A stretch of DNA of 17,998 nt from CAMDBL01 sp964498125 (GTDB lineage: Bacteria; Pseudomonadota; Alphaproteobacteria; Rhizobiales; Hyphomicrobiaceae), in assembly GCA_964498125.1 (NCBI GenBank), contig CAZCGE010000093.1, positions 1 to 17,998 of the forward strand. The letters are read 5' to 3'. This document shows positions 1 to 6,959 of the stretch, piece by piece. Every line of letters begins with the position of its first letter. The first letter of the stretch is position 1. Both the position numbers and the translations under genes were made by a program. The notes beneath the pieces were generated by a model that worked only from the letters and a program-made list of their open reading frames with translations, did no database searches and had not been told where the DNA came from.

Positions 1-136
1 TGTTCGCACTTCAAGCAGCTTGGGTTACACCGAGACAGTCTCGATGAAGAAACCACCGACTGGAGAGCCGTGTGCGGGAAAACCGCCTGCACGGTTCGGA
101 GGGCGGGGTGGGTGAAAGCCCATCCCGACCCCTATC
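1..136 (+). mobile_element. Group II intron, 3' end (domains V and VI); rest lies left of the window
   Basis: Bases 65-97 fold as a textbook domain V. The arm 65-73 (GAGCCGTGT) pairs with 89-97 (GCACGGTTC), a two-base bulge (87-88) follows, then 74-77 pairs with 83-86 around a GAAAA loop. Directly after it, 101-136 folds as domain VI: 105-112 pairs with 119-126 around a GAAA-type loop, 101-103 pairs with C residues in 129-132, and A128 is the candidate branch-point adenosine. The 3' boundary is near 135-136 (the CCCCTATC end typical of bacterial introns). Bases 1-64 would be the end of domain IV after the reverse-transcriptase gene; I cannot identify a protein end there. The intron runs on the plus strand, antisense to the istA gene it interrupts. 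What is seen is the fold and consensus; that the intron is complete and mobile is unknown because its body is outside the window. Confidence 0.88.
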
Positions 137-673
137 ATGACGCGCCCACAGTGCATTCTGCAAGCCCTCGGCCAACGCGACGAAGCTCTCGCCGCCGAGC
201 ACGACATGGGCATGCGCGAACCCGGAGAACGCCAGCCGGAAGTGATAGAGCCGGTGCTCCAGCACGATGCCGGCGACCGTAATGCCGAGTTCGCTCGTGT
301 CGGTGAAGTCGGGCAAGCCGAGGCGGCCGGGCGGGTGCTCCTGCCGGAACATGACATCCTGCTCCGGCCCGGCCAGCGCCCGCCACGTTCGTATCCGCCG
401 CTCCAGCATGCGCCGAATGCCGGGGTGGATCTCGGGATGACGCCGCCGGTTCTCGTCCAGGACGGCAATGGCGCGGATACCGGGTGTTGCCTTGAGGATC
501 GGCAGAATCTCGGCGTCCCAAAACTCGGCGAGCGGGTCTGGCCGCCGCCGGCCGCGCTCCTGCAGCTTCTGTGATGGCAGCCTCGGATCGCCTTCGATCC
601 GATAGGCGGTCGCTCGGCTGAACCCAGCCTTCGCGGAGGCCACGGCGGGGGAACTGGTCTGACGGGACTTCAT
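137..673 (-). pseudogene. istA: IS21-family transposase IstA, 5' part, interrupted by a group II intron
   Basis: These 179 codons match the N-terminal part of the istA transposase type common in rhizobia. There is a helix-turn-helix region near residues 8-26 (KAGFSRATAYRIE), a basic GRRRPDP segment (41-47), the conserved GPEQDVMFRQ segment (102-111), GLPDFTD (119-125, which probably holds the first catalytic Asp), RLYHFRLAFSGF (141-152) and HVVLGGESFVALAEGLQNALW (from about 156). Homology stops immediately after that, at the group II intron 3' end, so the rest of the DDE domain and the istB ATPase gene must lie beyond the intron, left of the window. The open frame runs on antisense through the intron to base 11, but that part is not transposase. 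I chose the ATG at 673 because a GAGG sequence lies 6 bases upstream and homology begins there; an upstream ATG at 757 adds residues without family character. Confidence 0.82.
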
Positions 674-804
674 GAACAACCTCGTCTGGCAGCCGGTGAT
701 GTGCTGGCCAGGCAAGCGGTGATCCTTCTGTGGTGAAGAATCACATGCTGGGCCCAACCGCTCCGGCCGCCAGATGACGTCCCTCCCTTGGGGATATCCT
801 GGGG
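674..804. other. Probable IS21 terminal region, ends not resolved
   Basis: This stretch lies upstream of istA and should contain the istA promoter and the terminal repeats of the insertion sequence. I could not find a convincing terminal inverted repeat or a target-site duplication, because the other end of the element is outside the window. No protein-coding potential was recognised. Confidence 0.3.
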
Positions 805-876
805 AAAAATTGCGCCGCCGGGGGTGGACTGCCGTCGGTCGGGCTACGCCCTCCCTCCGTCAGCCCACCCCCGGCG
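805..876 (-). terminator. Long imperfect hairpin plus T-run, terminator of the TRAP operon
   Basis: CGCCGGGGGTGG at 816-827 is a perfect inverted match of CCACCCCCGGCG at 865-876. The interior is also largely self-complementary about base 846, ending in GGGC-TAC-GCCC (841-851). On the minus strand the stem is followed after four bases by AATTTTT (811 down to 805), the layout of a Rho-independent terminator. It sits about 90 bases past the dctM stop codon. It could instead belong to the end of the insertion sequence next door. Confidence 0.55.
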
Positions 877-966
877 CCCGTCTCATCCTGATTGTCGCGC
901 GGCACAAGGTGCCGAGGTGCGTCGCCCCCGCGCCGGAGGCACGGCTGCAGCGGTCCATCCCGCCAC

Positions 967-2271
967 CTATCCGAAGATCAAGTTGGGCAACCAGAGCACA
1001 ATCTGCGGGAACACCGTGAACAGCAGCACGGCGAACAGGCAGATCACCACGAACGGCATCACGCCGGTGAAGATCTCGGAGAGCGACAGTTCCGGCGTCA
1101 TGCGGTTCAGGATGTAGCAGTTCAATCCGACCGGCGGCGTCAACAGGCCGACCTCGATCATCACGGTCAGGATCACGCCGAACCACACGGGATCAAAATC
1201 GAGCGCCTTGATGATCGGGAACACGAACGGCAGCGTCAGCAGCACCATGCCGATCGAGTCGAGGATCATGCCGAGGATCAGGTACAGCAGCAGGATAAAG
1301 AACAGCACGGTGTAGCGCCCGAGTCCGGAATTGCCGATGCCGGCGACGAGGCGTGGGGCAACGTCGGTCAGCACCAGGAAGCGGCTCAACACCTGCACGG
1401 CGATGACGATGGTGAAGATCATGACTGTCAGGCCCGCCGTCGACTTCAAGGCCTCCGCGACGTTGTGACGGTCGAGGCGGCCCATCAGTCCGAGCAGGAC
1501 CGCGACCGCCGCGGTGCCGCAAGCGGCGCCCTCGCTCGGCGTGAACCAGCCGGCATAGAGGCCCGTCAGCATGCCGCCGAAGATGATGAAGACCGGTAGC
1601 AGCGCGCTGGTCGAGACGATGCGGTCGCGCCAGGAGAAGCTCGGGCCGACCGGGCCGAACTCGGGCCGGTAGAGGCAGATGCAGACGATGTAGACGCAGA
1701 ACATTGCCGCCAGCACGAGGCCGGGAATGACGCCGGCCGCGAACAGCCGCCCGATCGAGGTTTCCGTCCAGATGCCATAGATGACGAAGGCCAGGCTCGG
1801 CGGGATCAGGATGGCGAGCGTGCTGGCCGAGGCGAGGCTGCCGGCGGCGAGCCTGTTGTCGTAGCCGTAGCGCTTCATCTCAGGGATAGCGATGGGGGCG
1901 AGCGCGCCGAGCGCCGCCGATGAGATGCCCGTCACGGCTCCGAGCGCCGCGCAGGAGCTGACGGTGGTCACGGCCAGCCCGCCCGGCACCCAGCCGAGCC
2001 ACTTGTAGATGCAGGAGTAGATGTCGCGGCCGAGCCCGCCGCCGGCCACCAGCTGACCCATCAGGATGAACAGCGGAATGCTCGTCATCAGGAACTCGGT
2101 CGTTATCTGGAACGCCGCCTGGTAGAGCTGCAGCGCGGTTGGCCCGACACCGACGATGAGGCAGTTGCCGATGATGGCGACGGCACCGATCGCGAAGGCG
2201 AGCGGCACGCCGGCACAGATCAGCACGACCATGATGAAGAGTGCGACGAGGCCAATGTCGAAGGGAGTCAT
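967..2271 (-). CDS. dctM: TRAP transporter large permease subunit (DctM family)
   Basis: This 434-residue, strongly hydrophobic membrane protein is the usual length for the TRAP large subunit, the Na+-coupled channel part of the transporter. Family motifs are clear: an N-terminal membrane region with GVPLAFAIG, a central GAVTGISSAALGALAPIAIPEM segment, GSLASASTLAILIPPSL, TSIGRLFAAGVIPG, and a second-half GMILDSIGMVLLTLPFVFP. The start is the ATG at 2271. It overlaps the dctQ stop as ATGA, which signals translational coupling, and the longer frame to 2337 only runs into dctQ. It works with the DctQ and DctP proteins encoded just upstream on the same strand. The transported compound is not shown by this subunit. 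A hairpin-T terminator follows at 805-876. Confidence 0.93.
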   Translation of the reverse strand: MTPFDIGLVALFIMVVLICAGVPLAFAIGAVAIIGNCLIVGVGPTALQLYQAAFQITTEFLMTSIPLFILMGQLVAGGGLGRDIYSCIYKWLGWVPGGLAVTTVSSCAALGAVTGISSAALGALAPIAIPEMKRYGYDNRLAAGSLASASTLAILIPPSLAFVIYGIWTETSIGRLFAAGVIPGLVLAAMFCVYIVCICLYRPEFGPVGPSFSWRDRIVSTSALLPVFIIFGGMLTGLYAGWFTPSEGAACGTAAVAVLLGLMGRLDRHNVAEALKSTAGLTVMIFTIVIAVQVLSRFLVLTDVAPRLVAGIGNSGLGRYTVLFFILLLYLILGMILDSIGMVLLTLPFVFPIIKALDFDPVWFGVILTVMIEVGLLTPPVGLNCYILNRMTPELSLSEIFTGVMPFVVICLFAVLLFTVFPQIVLWLPNLIFG

Positions 2272-2774
2272 TGGCCTTTGCTCCCGCGGCCGAACAGCAC
2301 TCGGATGATAACGGCTGCGCCGAAGATCAGCAGGCACAGGCTGCCGAGGGCGGCGAACGGCCAGATGACGATCTCGCCGGTCGGCATCATCGAGTTGTTG
2401 CGCCAGGCTGTCATGGTCGAAGGGATCGCCTGGTAGGCAAGCAGCCCGCTGAACAGCAGCGCGAAGGCCGCAGACAGGATGTCGACGACGCGACTGAGGC
2501 CCGCTGGCAGCATGTCGTAGACGAGGTCCATCCGCACATGGACGCCGCCGACCATCGAATGCGTGAGCCCCGCGCAGAACAGCACGAACAGCAGCAGACC
2601 GGCGAGGTCCTGTGCCCAGCTGATCGGCGCATTGAAGACGTAGCGCAGGAAGGCGTCTGCGGTGACCAGCAGTGTGATCGCAGGCAGCAACAGGATCGCG
2701 CTGGCGGTGAAGATGGCAGAGGTCACCCGATCAATGGGCAACCTCCTCTCGGGTGCGCTGGCTCGGTCGGACAT
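2268..2774 (-). CDS. dctQ: TRAP transporter small permease subunit (DctQ family)
   Basis: The 168-residue protein shows four hydrophobic segments at about 18-40, 52-70, 93-113 and 134-158, the standard layout of the small TRAP membrane subunit. Residues 44-60 (RYVFNAPISWAQDLAGL) match the family pattern of an aromatic-rich loop between helices 1 and 2, and HVRMDLVYDMLP matches the segment before helix 3. The start ATG at 2774 lies 6 bases after the dctP stop, and the stop overlaps the dctM start (ATGA). The three genes therefore form one tightly packed dctP-dctQ-dctM operon. DctQ is needed to join the DctM channel to the periplasmic receptor, but its exact role in the cycle does not follow from this sequence. 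Confidence 0.92.
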   Translation of the reverse strand: MSDRASAPERRLPIDRVTSAIFTASAILLLPAITLLVTADAFLRYVFNAPISWAQDLAGLLLFVLFCAGLTHSMVGGVHVRMDLVYDMLPAGLSRVVDILSAAFALLFSGLLAYQAIPSTMTAWRNNSMMPTGEIVIWPFAALGSLCLLIFGAAVIIRVLFGRGSKGQ

Positions 2775-2780
2775 CGGCGA

Positions 2781-3977
2781 TCAGAAGTCGACGATGCCGG
2801 GCAGCGGTTTTTCGAGCAGCTGCTTGGTGATCTCGTCGGGCGACTTCGCGCGCCACCTGGCGGCCGAGGCCTGCAGATCGGCATAGAACTGCTTGGCCGG
2901 CGCGCCCTTGGCCTCGAGTCCGGCGAGGAACGTCTCGACCGCCGGCTTGGCTGTTGCCCGCCACTTGTCGCGCTCGGCGCCGTCGATCTTGGTCGACTTG
3001 ATGCCCTTGGAGTCCAGCTCCTTGAGCGCCAGCTTGGCCTCGTCGTGAAAGTAGAGCTCGATCTCGACCTGGTTCCACAGCTGCGCCCAGTGCACCAGGA
3101 GCTGTTTCAGATCCGGCGGCAGCTTGTCGAAGAACGCCTTGTTGATGGCGTGCTCGGTATTGGTGACTGCGATCTTGGTCTCGGCGCGGAACTTGACGAT
3201 CTCGACGAAGCGGAACTGCCTCAGACCCGCATCGTGCGTGAGCAGTGCGTCGACGACGCCGTTCTGGAAGGCGAGGTAGGCCTCCGTCGTCTGTAAGGGC
3301 GCGCCGACCATGCCGAGCGACTTGACGAGATCGAGGAAGAAGCCGCCGGGCACCCAGATCTTCGTGCCCTTGAGATCCTCGAGCTTCTCGACGGGCTTGC
3401 GGGTCAGGATCTGCTGTGGCGGCGTGGTCGACAGCCGTAGCATGTAGACGCCCTTCGCCTCGTACTCCTTCTTCAGGTACTTCGGATAGAGTTCCATCGC
3501 CGCCCAGGAGGCGTCGGAGGAGCTTTCGAAGACGAAGGGTACCGCCATGGCGAGGTGCGTGGTGAACCCGCCCGGATTGAAGACGACATAGGCCTGGCCG
3601 GCGTCCGCCACGCCGCCGGCGACCGACTCGAAGGCGCCGCGCTGGGCGTTGGACAGCGTGTTGCCCCAGAACGGCTTCAGGACCAGCTTGCCGCCCGACG
3701 CCTCCTCGAGCCGCTTGAAGGCGATGTCGGCCGTCTTCACGACGGCACTGTTCGGGGCCACGAACGAGGAGTAGCGGATGATGATCGGCGGCCCGCTGTA
3801 GGTGATCTTGGGGAAATTAGCCTTGACCTCGCCGTCGAGCCACCTGGCGATCAGCTGCTTTTCCTGGGCCTCAGCAGCGGTGCCGAAGCCGATCGCCGCC
3901 GATCCCAGAGCTGCGACGACCACAAGTGTGCCGCTGCGCAAGAGCCTGCAGCCATATTGAAGGGACGTCTCGTACAT
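2781..3977 (-). CDS. dctP: TRAP transporter periplasmic receptor, DctP family, atypical binding site
   Basis: This 398-residue receptor starts at the ATG at 3977, with an AGGA about 6 bases upstream; the frame extends further upstream (to 4067) but without signal-like character. Residues 1-37 form a Sec signal peptide with a hydrophobic core (GTLVVVAALGSAAIGFG) and an AEA cleavage site before Q38. The mature part has DctP landmarks: LEEASGGKLVLKPFWGNTLS, AMAVPFVFES, LTRKPVEKLEDLKGTKIWVPGG and AYLAFQNGVVDALLTH. In well-studied members the segment after DLKG reads K-I-R-V, and that Arg grips the ligand carboxylate. Here it is K-I-W-V (W208), which suggests a divergent subfamily with another ligand or binding mode. 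The mature protein is also longer than the usual ~310 residues, with an N-terminal extension (38-62) before the first strand. It is the first gene of the dctPQM operon. Confidence 0.92.
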   Translation of the reverse strand: MYETSLQYGCRLLRSGTLVVVAALGSAAIGFGTAAEAQEKQLIARWLDGEVKANFPKITYSGPPIIIRYSSFVAPNSAVVKTADIAFKRLEEASGGKLVLKPFWGNTLSNAQRGAFESVAGGVADAGQAYVVFNPGGFTTHLAMAVPFVFESSSDASWAAMELYPKYLKKEYEAKGVYMLRLSTTPPQQILTRKPVEKLEDLKGTKIWVPGGFFLDLVKSLGMVGAPLQTTEAYLAFQNGVVDALLTHDAGLRQFRFVEIVKFRAETKIAVTNTEHAINKAFFDKLPPDLKQLLVHWAQLWNQVEIELYFHDEAKLALKELDSKGIKSTKIDGAERDKWRATAKPAVETFLAGLEAKGAPAKQFYADLQASAARWRAKSPDEITKQLLEKPLPGIVDF

Positions 3978-4364
3978 GAGTCCTACTCCCTCGCTCGGGT
4001 GATGTTTCCTACGGCAGCCTGGGCTGCAACTTTTTTTGTCAATTGCAGTGAGCTTAGCACTGCGCATCTGCCGGTCCAGTCCTCAGTTGGTCTGGGCCGA
4101 AGCTCTCGTTGCACATCGCTCGAATGTCTCTGTCGCAGGCTGCATCCTCGATGCGCGGGAGTGAAAGCGCCAAGCTGGGCAAGCCCAACCTGCTGTGCTG
4201 CCATCAGAGCCAGGACCGCAAATTGGCGATCGCCGCGGCCGAACCTGGTGCCGAAGGCGAAGTGGGCCGGGTTGAATTCGCGCCGTTTCTGCCAAGTCGG
4301 GCAGGACTGCCTCACGGTGCGCATCCCATGAGGCAGCCACCAGCGCGATCCAGGAGATCGCTGG
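3978..4364. other. Intergenic stretch, no gene recognised
   Basis: These 387 bases lie between the hydrolase stop and dctP, both on the minus strand, and should hold the dctP promoter. Open frames on both strands (minus 3983-4324, plus 4109-4381) have no recognisable domain and no good start. Just past the hydrolase stop is a small bulged stem-loop: CCAGC 4340-4344 with GCTGG 4360-4364, and GATC 4347-4350 with GATC 4356-4359. It lacks a T-run, so it is at best a weak terminator. A run of seven T's at 4032-4038 is the only other notable base pattern. Confidence 0.5.
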
Positions 4365-6113
4365 TCATTTCTTCGGGATGACCGGCAGCAGCAGGTAGTT
4401 CTCCTTGCCGAGTCCGAAGTGGATCGTGGTGATGCCGCCGAAGATCTTCGCCGGACGATCGCGCGGATCGTCGTGAAGGAACGGTCCGACGCCAGTGAAC
4501 TCGTTCTTCATGTTCGAAAGCCGGCCGCCACTGTCGCCGGTGAACACGTAGTCGCGGCCACGCACCGTCAGTCCGATCCGGTAGCCCGCGGGGACCGCGA
4601 TGCAGCTCGGCACGATCTCGATGTCGAGTTCGACGACCTCGCCGGGCTTCAACAGCTGTTTCTGATCGTGTGTGTGGTACGGTCGGTAGGGCAGCGTTTT
4701 CTTCTTGTCGAGCTTGCGGTGCGAAGCCCTGAGCCAGCCCTGCGCGATCGGCGTGTGCGGATCGAGTGCGCCCTTGAAGGTGATCTCCTTCATGTTCGGA
4801 TCGAAGATACGCACGACCAAGAAGAAGTCCGCATCCTTCGTAGAAGACGAGATATGCAGCTTGGCCGCCATTGGGCCGGTCAGCTCCATATCCTGCTCGG
4901 AGGGTTCGGTCAGGAAGGTAACGCCGTCGCCGAGCGCCTTGAAGGACACCTCGCCCTTGACGCCTGACACCTCGGCCGACAGGAATTTTTTCGTCGGCTC
5001 CAGGAACATTCTGGTCCACTTTGTGCGTGCCAGCGGCCACTCGTTCTCGGCGCGCTCGACGAACGTCTCGCCGGGGTGGCGAATGTTGAGGGTGACCTTG
5101 GGCTGCTCGTCCCAGCCGGTCTTCTCGCCCTTCAGGAAGTGGCCGAAGAAGCGCTTCTGGATCTTCAGGCCGTAGTCGGTGTAGTAGTGCGACCAGTGCT
5201 CGACGCCGTGCACCTCGAGCCACTTCTCCTTGGCGCCGGCATTGACGAAGCCCTCGAAGTTGCCGCGCGTATGCAGCGGCTGGCCGCCCCAGTTGGCCGC
5301 CGACAGCAACGGCACCTTGACCTTGGTAAGGTCCGGCGTCATCGCCTGCCAGTACTCGTCGTCAAACTCGTGATCGAGGTACGTCTTGCCGAGATCGTAG
5401 CGGTTGGCGGCGAGTTCCTCCGCGGTCAGCGTCTGAGGCCCCGAGACCAGATCCCCGTTCATGCGGCTCTTGCGGCCGCGCGCGCCGAGCCCGTGCTGCA
5501 CCGTCTTCGACTGCATGTCGTACCAGTTCGGCCCCATAGTGCAGAGAATGCCGCCGTTGTGAGTCATCTCACGGTAAAAGTCGTTGAAGCCCTCCCAGAT
5601 GCAGAGCGCGGCGAGATGCTTGGGTGCGAGCGCGGCCACTTGCCACTGGTTGACGGCGTAGTAGGAGATGCCGGTGAGGCCGACCTTGCCGCTCGACCAC
5701 GGCTGCTGGCCTGCCCACTCGATGCAGGTGGCGAAGTCTTTGGTCTCTCGGGGCGAGAAATGCTCGATGTAGCCCGGCGAGCGGCCCGATCCTCGGGAGT
5801 CGACGCGCACTACGGCGTAACCGTCCGGCACCCATTTCTCCGGATCGCACACCTCCCAGGCCTGGTACTTGTTGGTTGACCCGGTCGGCACGTCCGGGTG
5901 GTTCGCGCACATCAATTTCCAGCAGGTCTCGTAGCCGTCCTCAAAATGCAGCCACTTGCCGTAGCAGCCGTGGCTCATGAGCACGGGATACTTCCCGTCC
6001 TTGACCGGACGATAGACGTCTGCGCGCAGGACGTTGCCGTCGTCCATCGTGATCGGCACGTCCCAGTCGATCCGCATGCCGTCGCGGATCTCGCTCACCT
6101 CGCGGTACTCCAT
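4365..6113 (-). CDS. CocE/NonD-family alpha/beta hydrolase (X-Pro dipeptidyl-peptidase-like)
   Basis: The product has 582 residues. The N-terminal catalytic alpha/beta-hydrolase domain has the oxyanion-side segment PVLMSHGCYG (43-52), DGYAVVRVDSRGSGRSPG (97-114, the family DSRGSG motif) and the nucleophile elbow GLTGISYYA (145-153; Ser150 with Tyr151 as the usual oxyanion Tyr). HWSHYY (306-311) supplies the likely catalytic His. From about residue 345 to the end it has the beta-rich non-catalytic C-terminal domain of the X-Pro peptidase/cocaine-esterase family. The usual catalytic Asp motif (G-W-Y-D) is replaced by NWGG (274-277). Family members hydrolyse esters, amides or acyl-peptides; no signal peptide is seen, so it is probably cytoplasmic. 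The start is fixed by AGGAGG 7 bases before the ATG at 6113; the frame upstream is shadow of pdeM. It diverges from pdeM. Confidence 0.9.
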   Translation of the reverse strand: MEYREVSEIRDGMRIDWDVPITMDDGNVLRADVYRPVKDGKYPVLMSHGCYGKWLHFEDGYETCWKLMCANHPDVPTGSTNKYQAWEVCDPEKWVPDGYAVVRVDSRGSGRSPGYIEHFSPRETKDFATCIEWAGQQPWSSGKVGLTGISYYAVNQWQVAALAPKHLAALCIWEGFNDFYREMTHNGGILCTMGPNWYDMQSKTVQHGLGARGRKSRMNGDLVSGPQTLTAEELAANRYDLGKTYLDHEFDDEYWQAMTPDLTKVKVPLLSAANWGGQPLHTRGNFEGFVNAGAKEKWLEVHGVEHWSHYYTDYGLKIQKRFFGHFLKGEKTGWDEQPKVTLNIRHPGETFVERAENEWPLARTKWTRMFLEPTKKFLSAEVSGVKGEVSFKALGDGVTFLTEPSEQDMELTGPMAAKLHISSSTKDADFFLVVRIFDPNMKEITFKGALDPHTPIAQGWLRASHRKLDKKKTLPYRPYHTHDQKQLLKPGEVVELDIEIVPSCIAVPAGYRIGLTVRGRDYVFTGDSGGRLSNMKNEFTGVGPFLHDDPRDRPAKIFGGITTIHFGLGKENYLLLPVIPKK

Positions 6114-6158
6114 GGTGATCCTCCTGTCGGCTCGCTTCCGAACTCCTGTCGGAGCAGC

Positions 6159-6893
6159 ATGCTGCGCCCGCCGCCGGCCAGTAGCAAGCCGTCGTGGCCG
6201 AGGCATGATCCTGTGCATCAGGCGTTGACGCTGGGATCGGCGGCGTTGAGGGCCGATCACTCCGGCGCGCTGTATTGGCCGGCCGAGCGGATGCTGATCG
6301 TTGCCGACCTGCACCTCGAGAAATGTTCCGCATTCGCCGCCCGCGGCCAATTGCTGCCGCCCTATGATACGCGCGCGACCCTGGACCAGCTCGGCAAGGT
6401 CATCGCGCGTTATCGGCCCGCGACCGTGATCGCGCTCGGCGACAGCTTCCACGACAGTGGCGGCGTGGGGCGACTTTCGCCGGCCGACGCGCGACAACTG
6501 GACGCCCTGCAACACGGCCTGCACTGGATCTGGATCAGCGGCAATCACGATCCCGTCGCCGACAGGCGGCTGGGCGGGGAGTTTGCGCAATCGCTGCAAA
6601 TCAGTGGCATCGATCTGCGCCACGAGCCTGATCCCTCATGCCAGACTCCCGAGATGGCCGGCCACCTGCACCCGGCCGCCCGATTGGTCTGGAACGGCTC
6701 GACCGTGCGCGCGCGCTGTTTCGCCAGCGATGCCCACCGCATCGTTCTACCCGCATTCGGCGCCTTCGCCGGCGGGCTCAACCTGATCTCGGAGCCCTTC
6801 GAACGCCTCTTCGCCGGCCGCCCGCGCCGCGTCGACATGCTCGGCCAATCCGGCATCCATCGGGTGCCTCCGGAGGCCTTGGTTGCGGATTAG
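6159..6893 (+). CDS. pdeM: PdeM-type metallophosphoesterase (ligase-associated DNA damage response endonuclease)
   Basis: The 244-residue protein carries the full calcineurin-like dimetal motif series: VADLHLEK (Asp50, His52), ALGDSFHDS (Gly94-Asp95, His98), SGNHDP (Asn129-His130-Asp131) and AGHLHPAA (Gly168-His169, His171). The WPAERMLIVADLHLEK opening and the FGAFAGGLNL segment near residue 205 are typical of PdeM, which is usually found in clusters with a DNA ligase and an Lhr-like helicase. Neither neighbour occurs here. The start is uncertain: the ATG at 6159 has GGAG 4 bases upstream, but an in-frame GTG near 6211 with a GAGG further upstream would give a more usual N-terminus. It diverges from the hydrolase gene across 45 bp and converges with the fused TRAP permease, with an inverted repeat between the stops. 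Confidence 0.88.
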   Translation: MLRPPPASSKPSWPRHDPVHQALTLGSAALRADHSGALYWPAERMLIVADLHLEKCSAFAARGQLLPPYDTRATLDQLGKVIARYRPATVIALGDSFHDSGGVGRLSPADARQLDALQHGLHWIWISGNHDPVADRRLGGEFAQSLQISGIDLRHEPDPSCQTPEMAGHLHPAARLVWNGSTVRARCFASDAHRIVLPAFGAFAGGLNLISEPFERLFAGRPRRVDMLGQSGIHRVPPEALVAD

Positions 6894-6916
6894 GCGACCG
6901 GGGAGGCGATGAGACT

Positions 6917-6944
6917 GCCGCATCAATGACAGCGGTGATGCGGC
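6917..6944. terminator. Inverted repeat between convergent genes, possible bidirectional terminator
   Basis: GCCGCATCA (6917-6925) and TGATGCGGC (6936-6944) form a perfect 9-bp stem with a 10-base loop, placed between the convergent stop codons at 6893 and 6960. There is no clear T-run on either side, so intrinsic termination is only plausible. Confidence 0.45.
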
Positions 6945-6959
6945 GACTTGGCGCCCATC

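Noticed and set aside
11..136. Continuation of the istA frame to base 11
   Set aside because: The frame stays open by chance through the antisense of intron domains V and VI; it is not transposase sequence.
70..282. Plus-strand open frame through domain V as the end of an intron-encoded protein
   Set aside because: It begins inside domain V and crosses the intron end into istA; intron proteins end before domain V.
2241..3296. Plus-strand open frame of 351 codons
   Set aside because: It is antisense to dctQ and dctP, is rich in Arg, Gly, Asp, Glu and Gln as expected from reading a high-GC gene backwards, and has no domain.
3983..4324. Minus-strand 113-codon frame between the hydrolase and dctP
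   Set aside because: There is no recognisable domain, no good ribosome binding site, and overlapping frames on the other strand look equally plausible; left as unexplained intergenic DNA.
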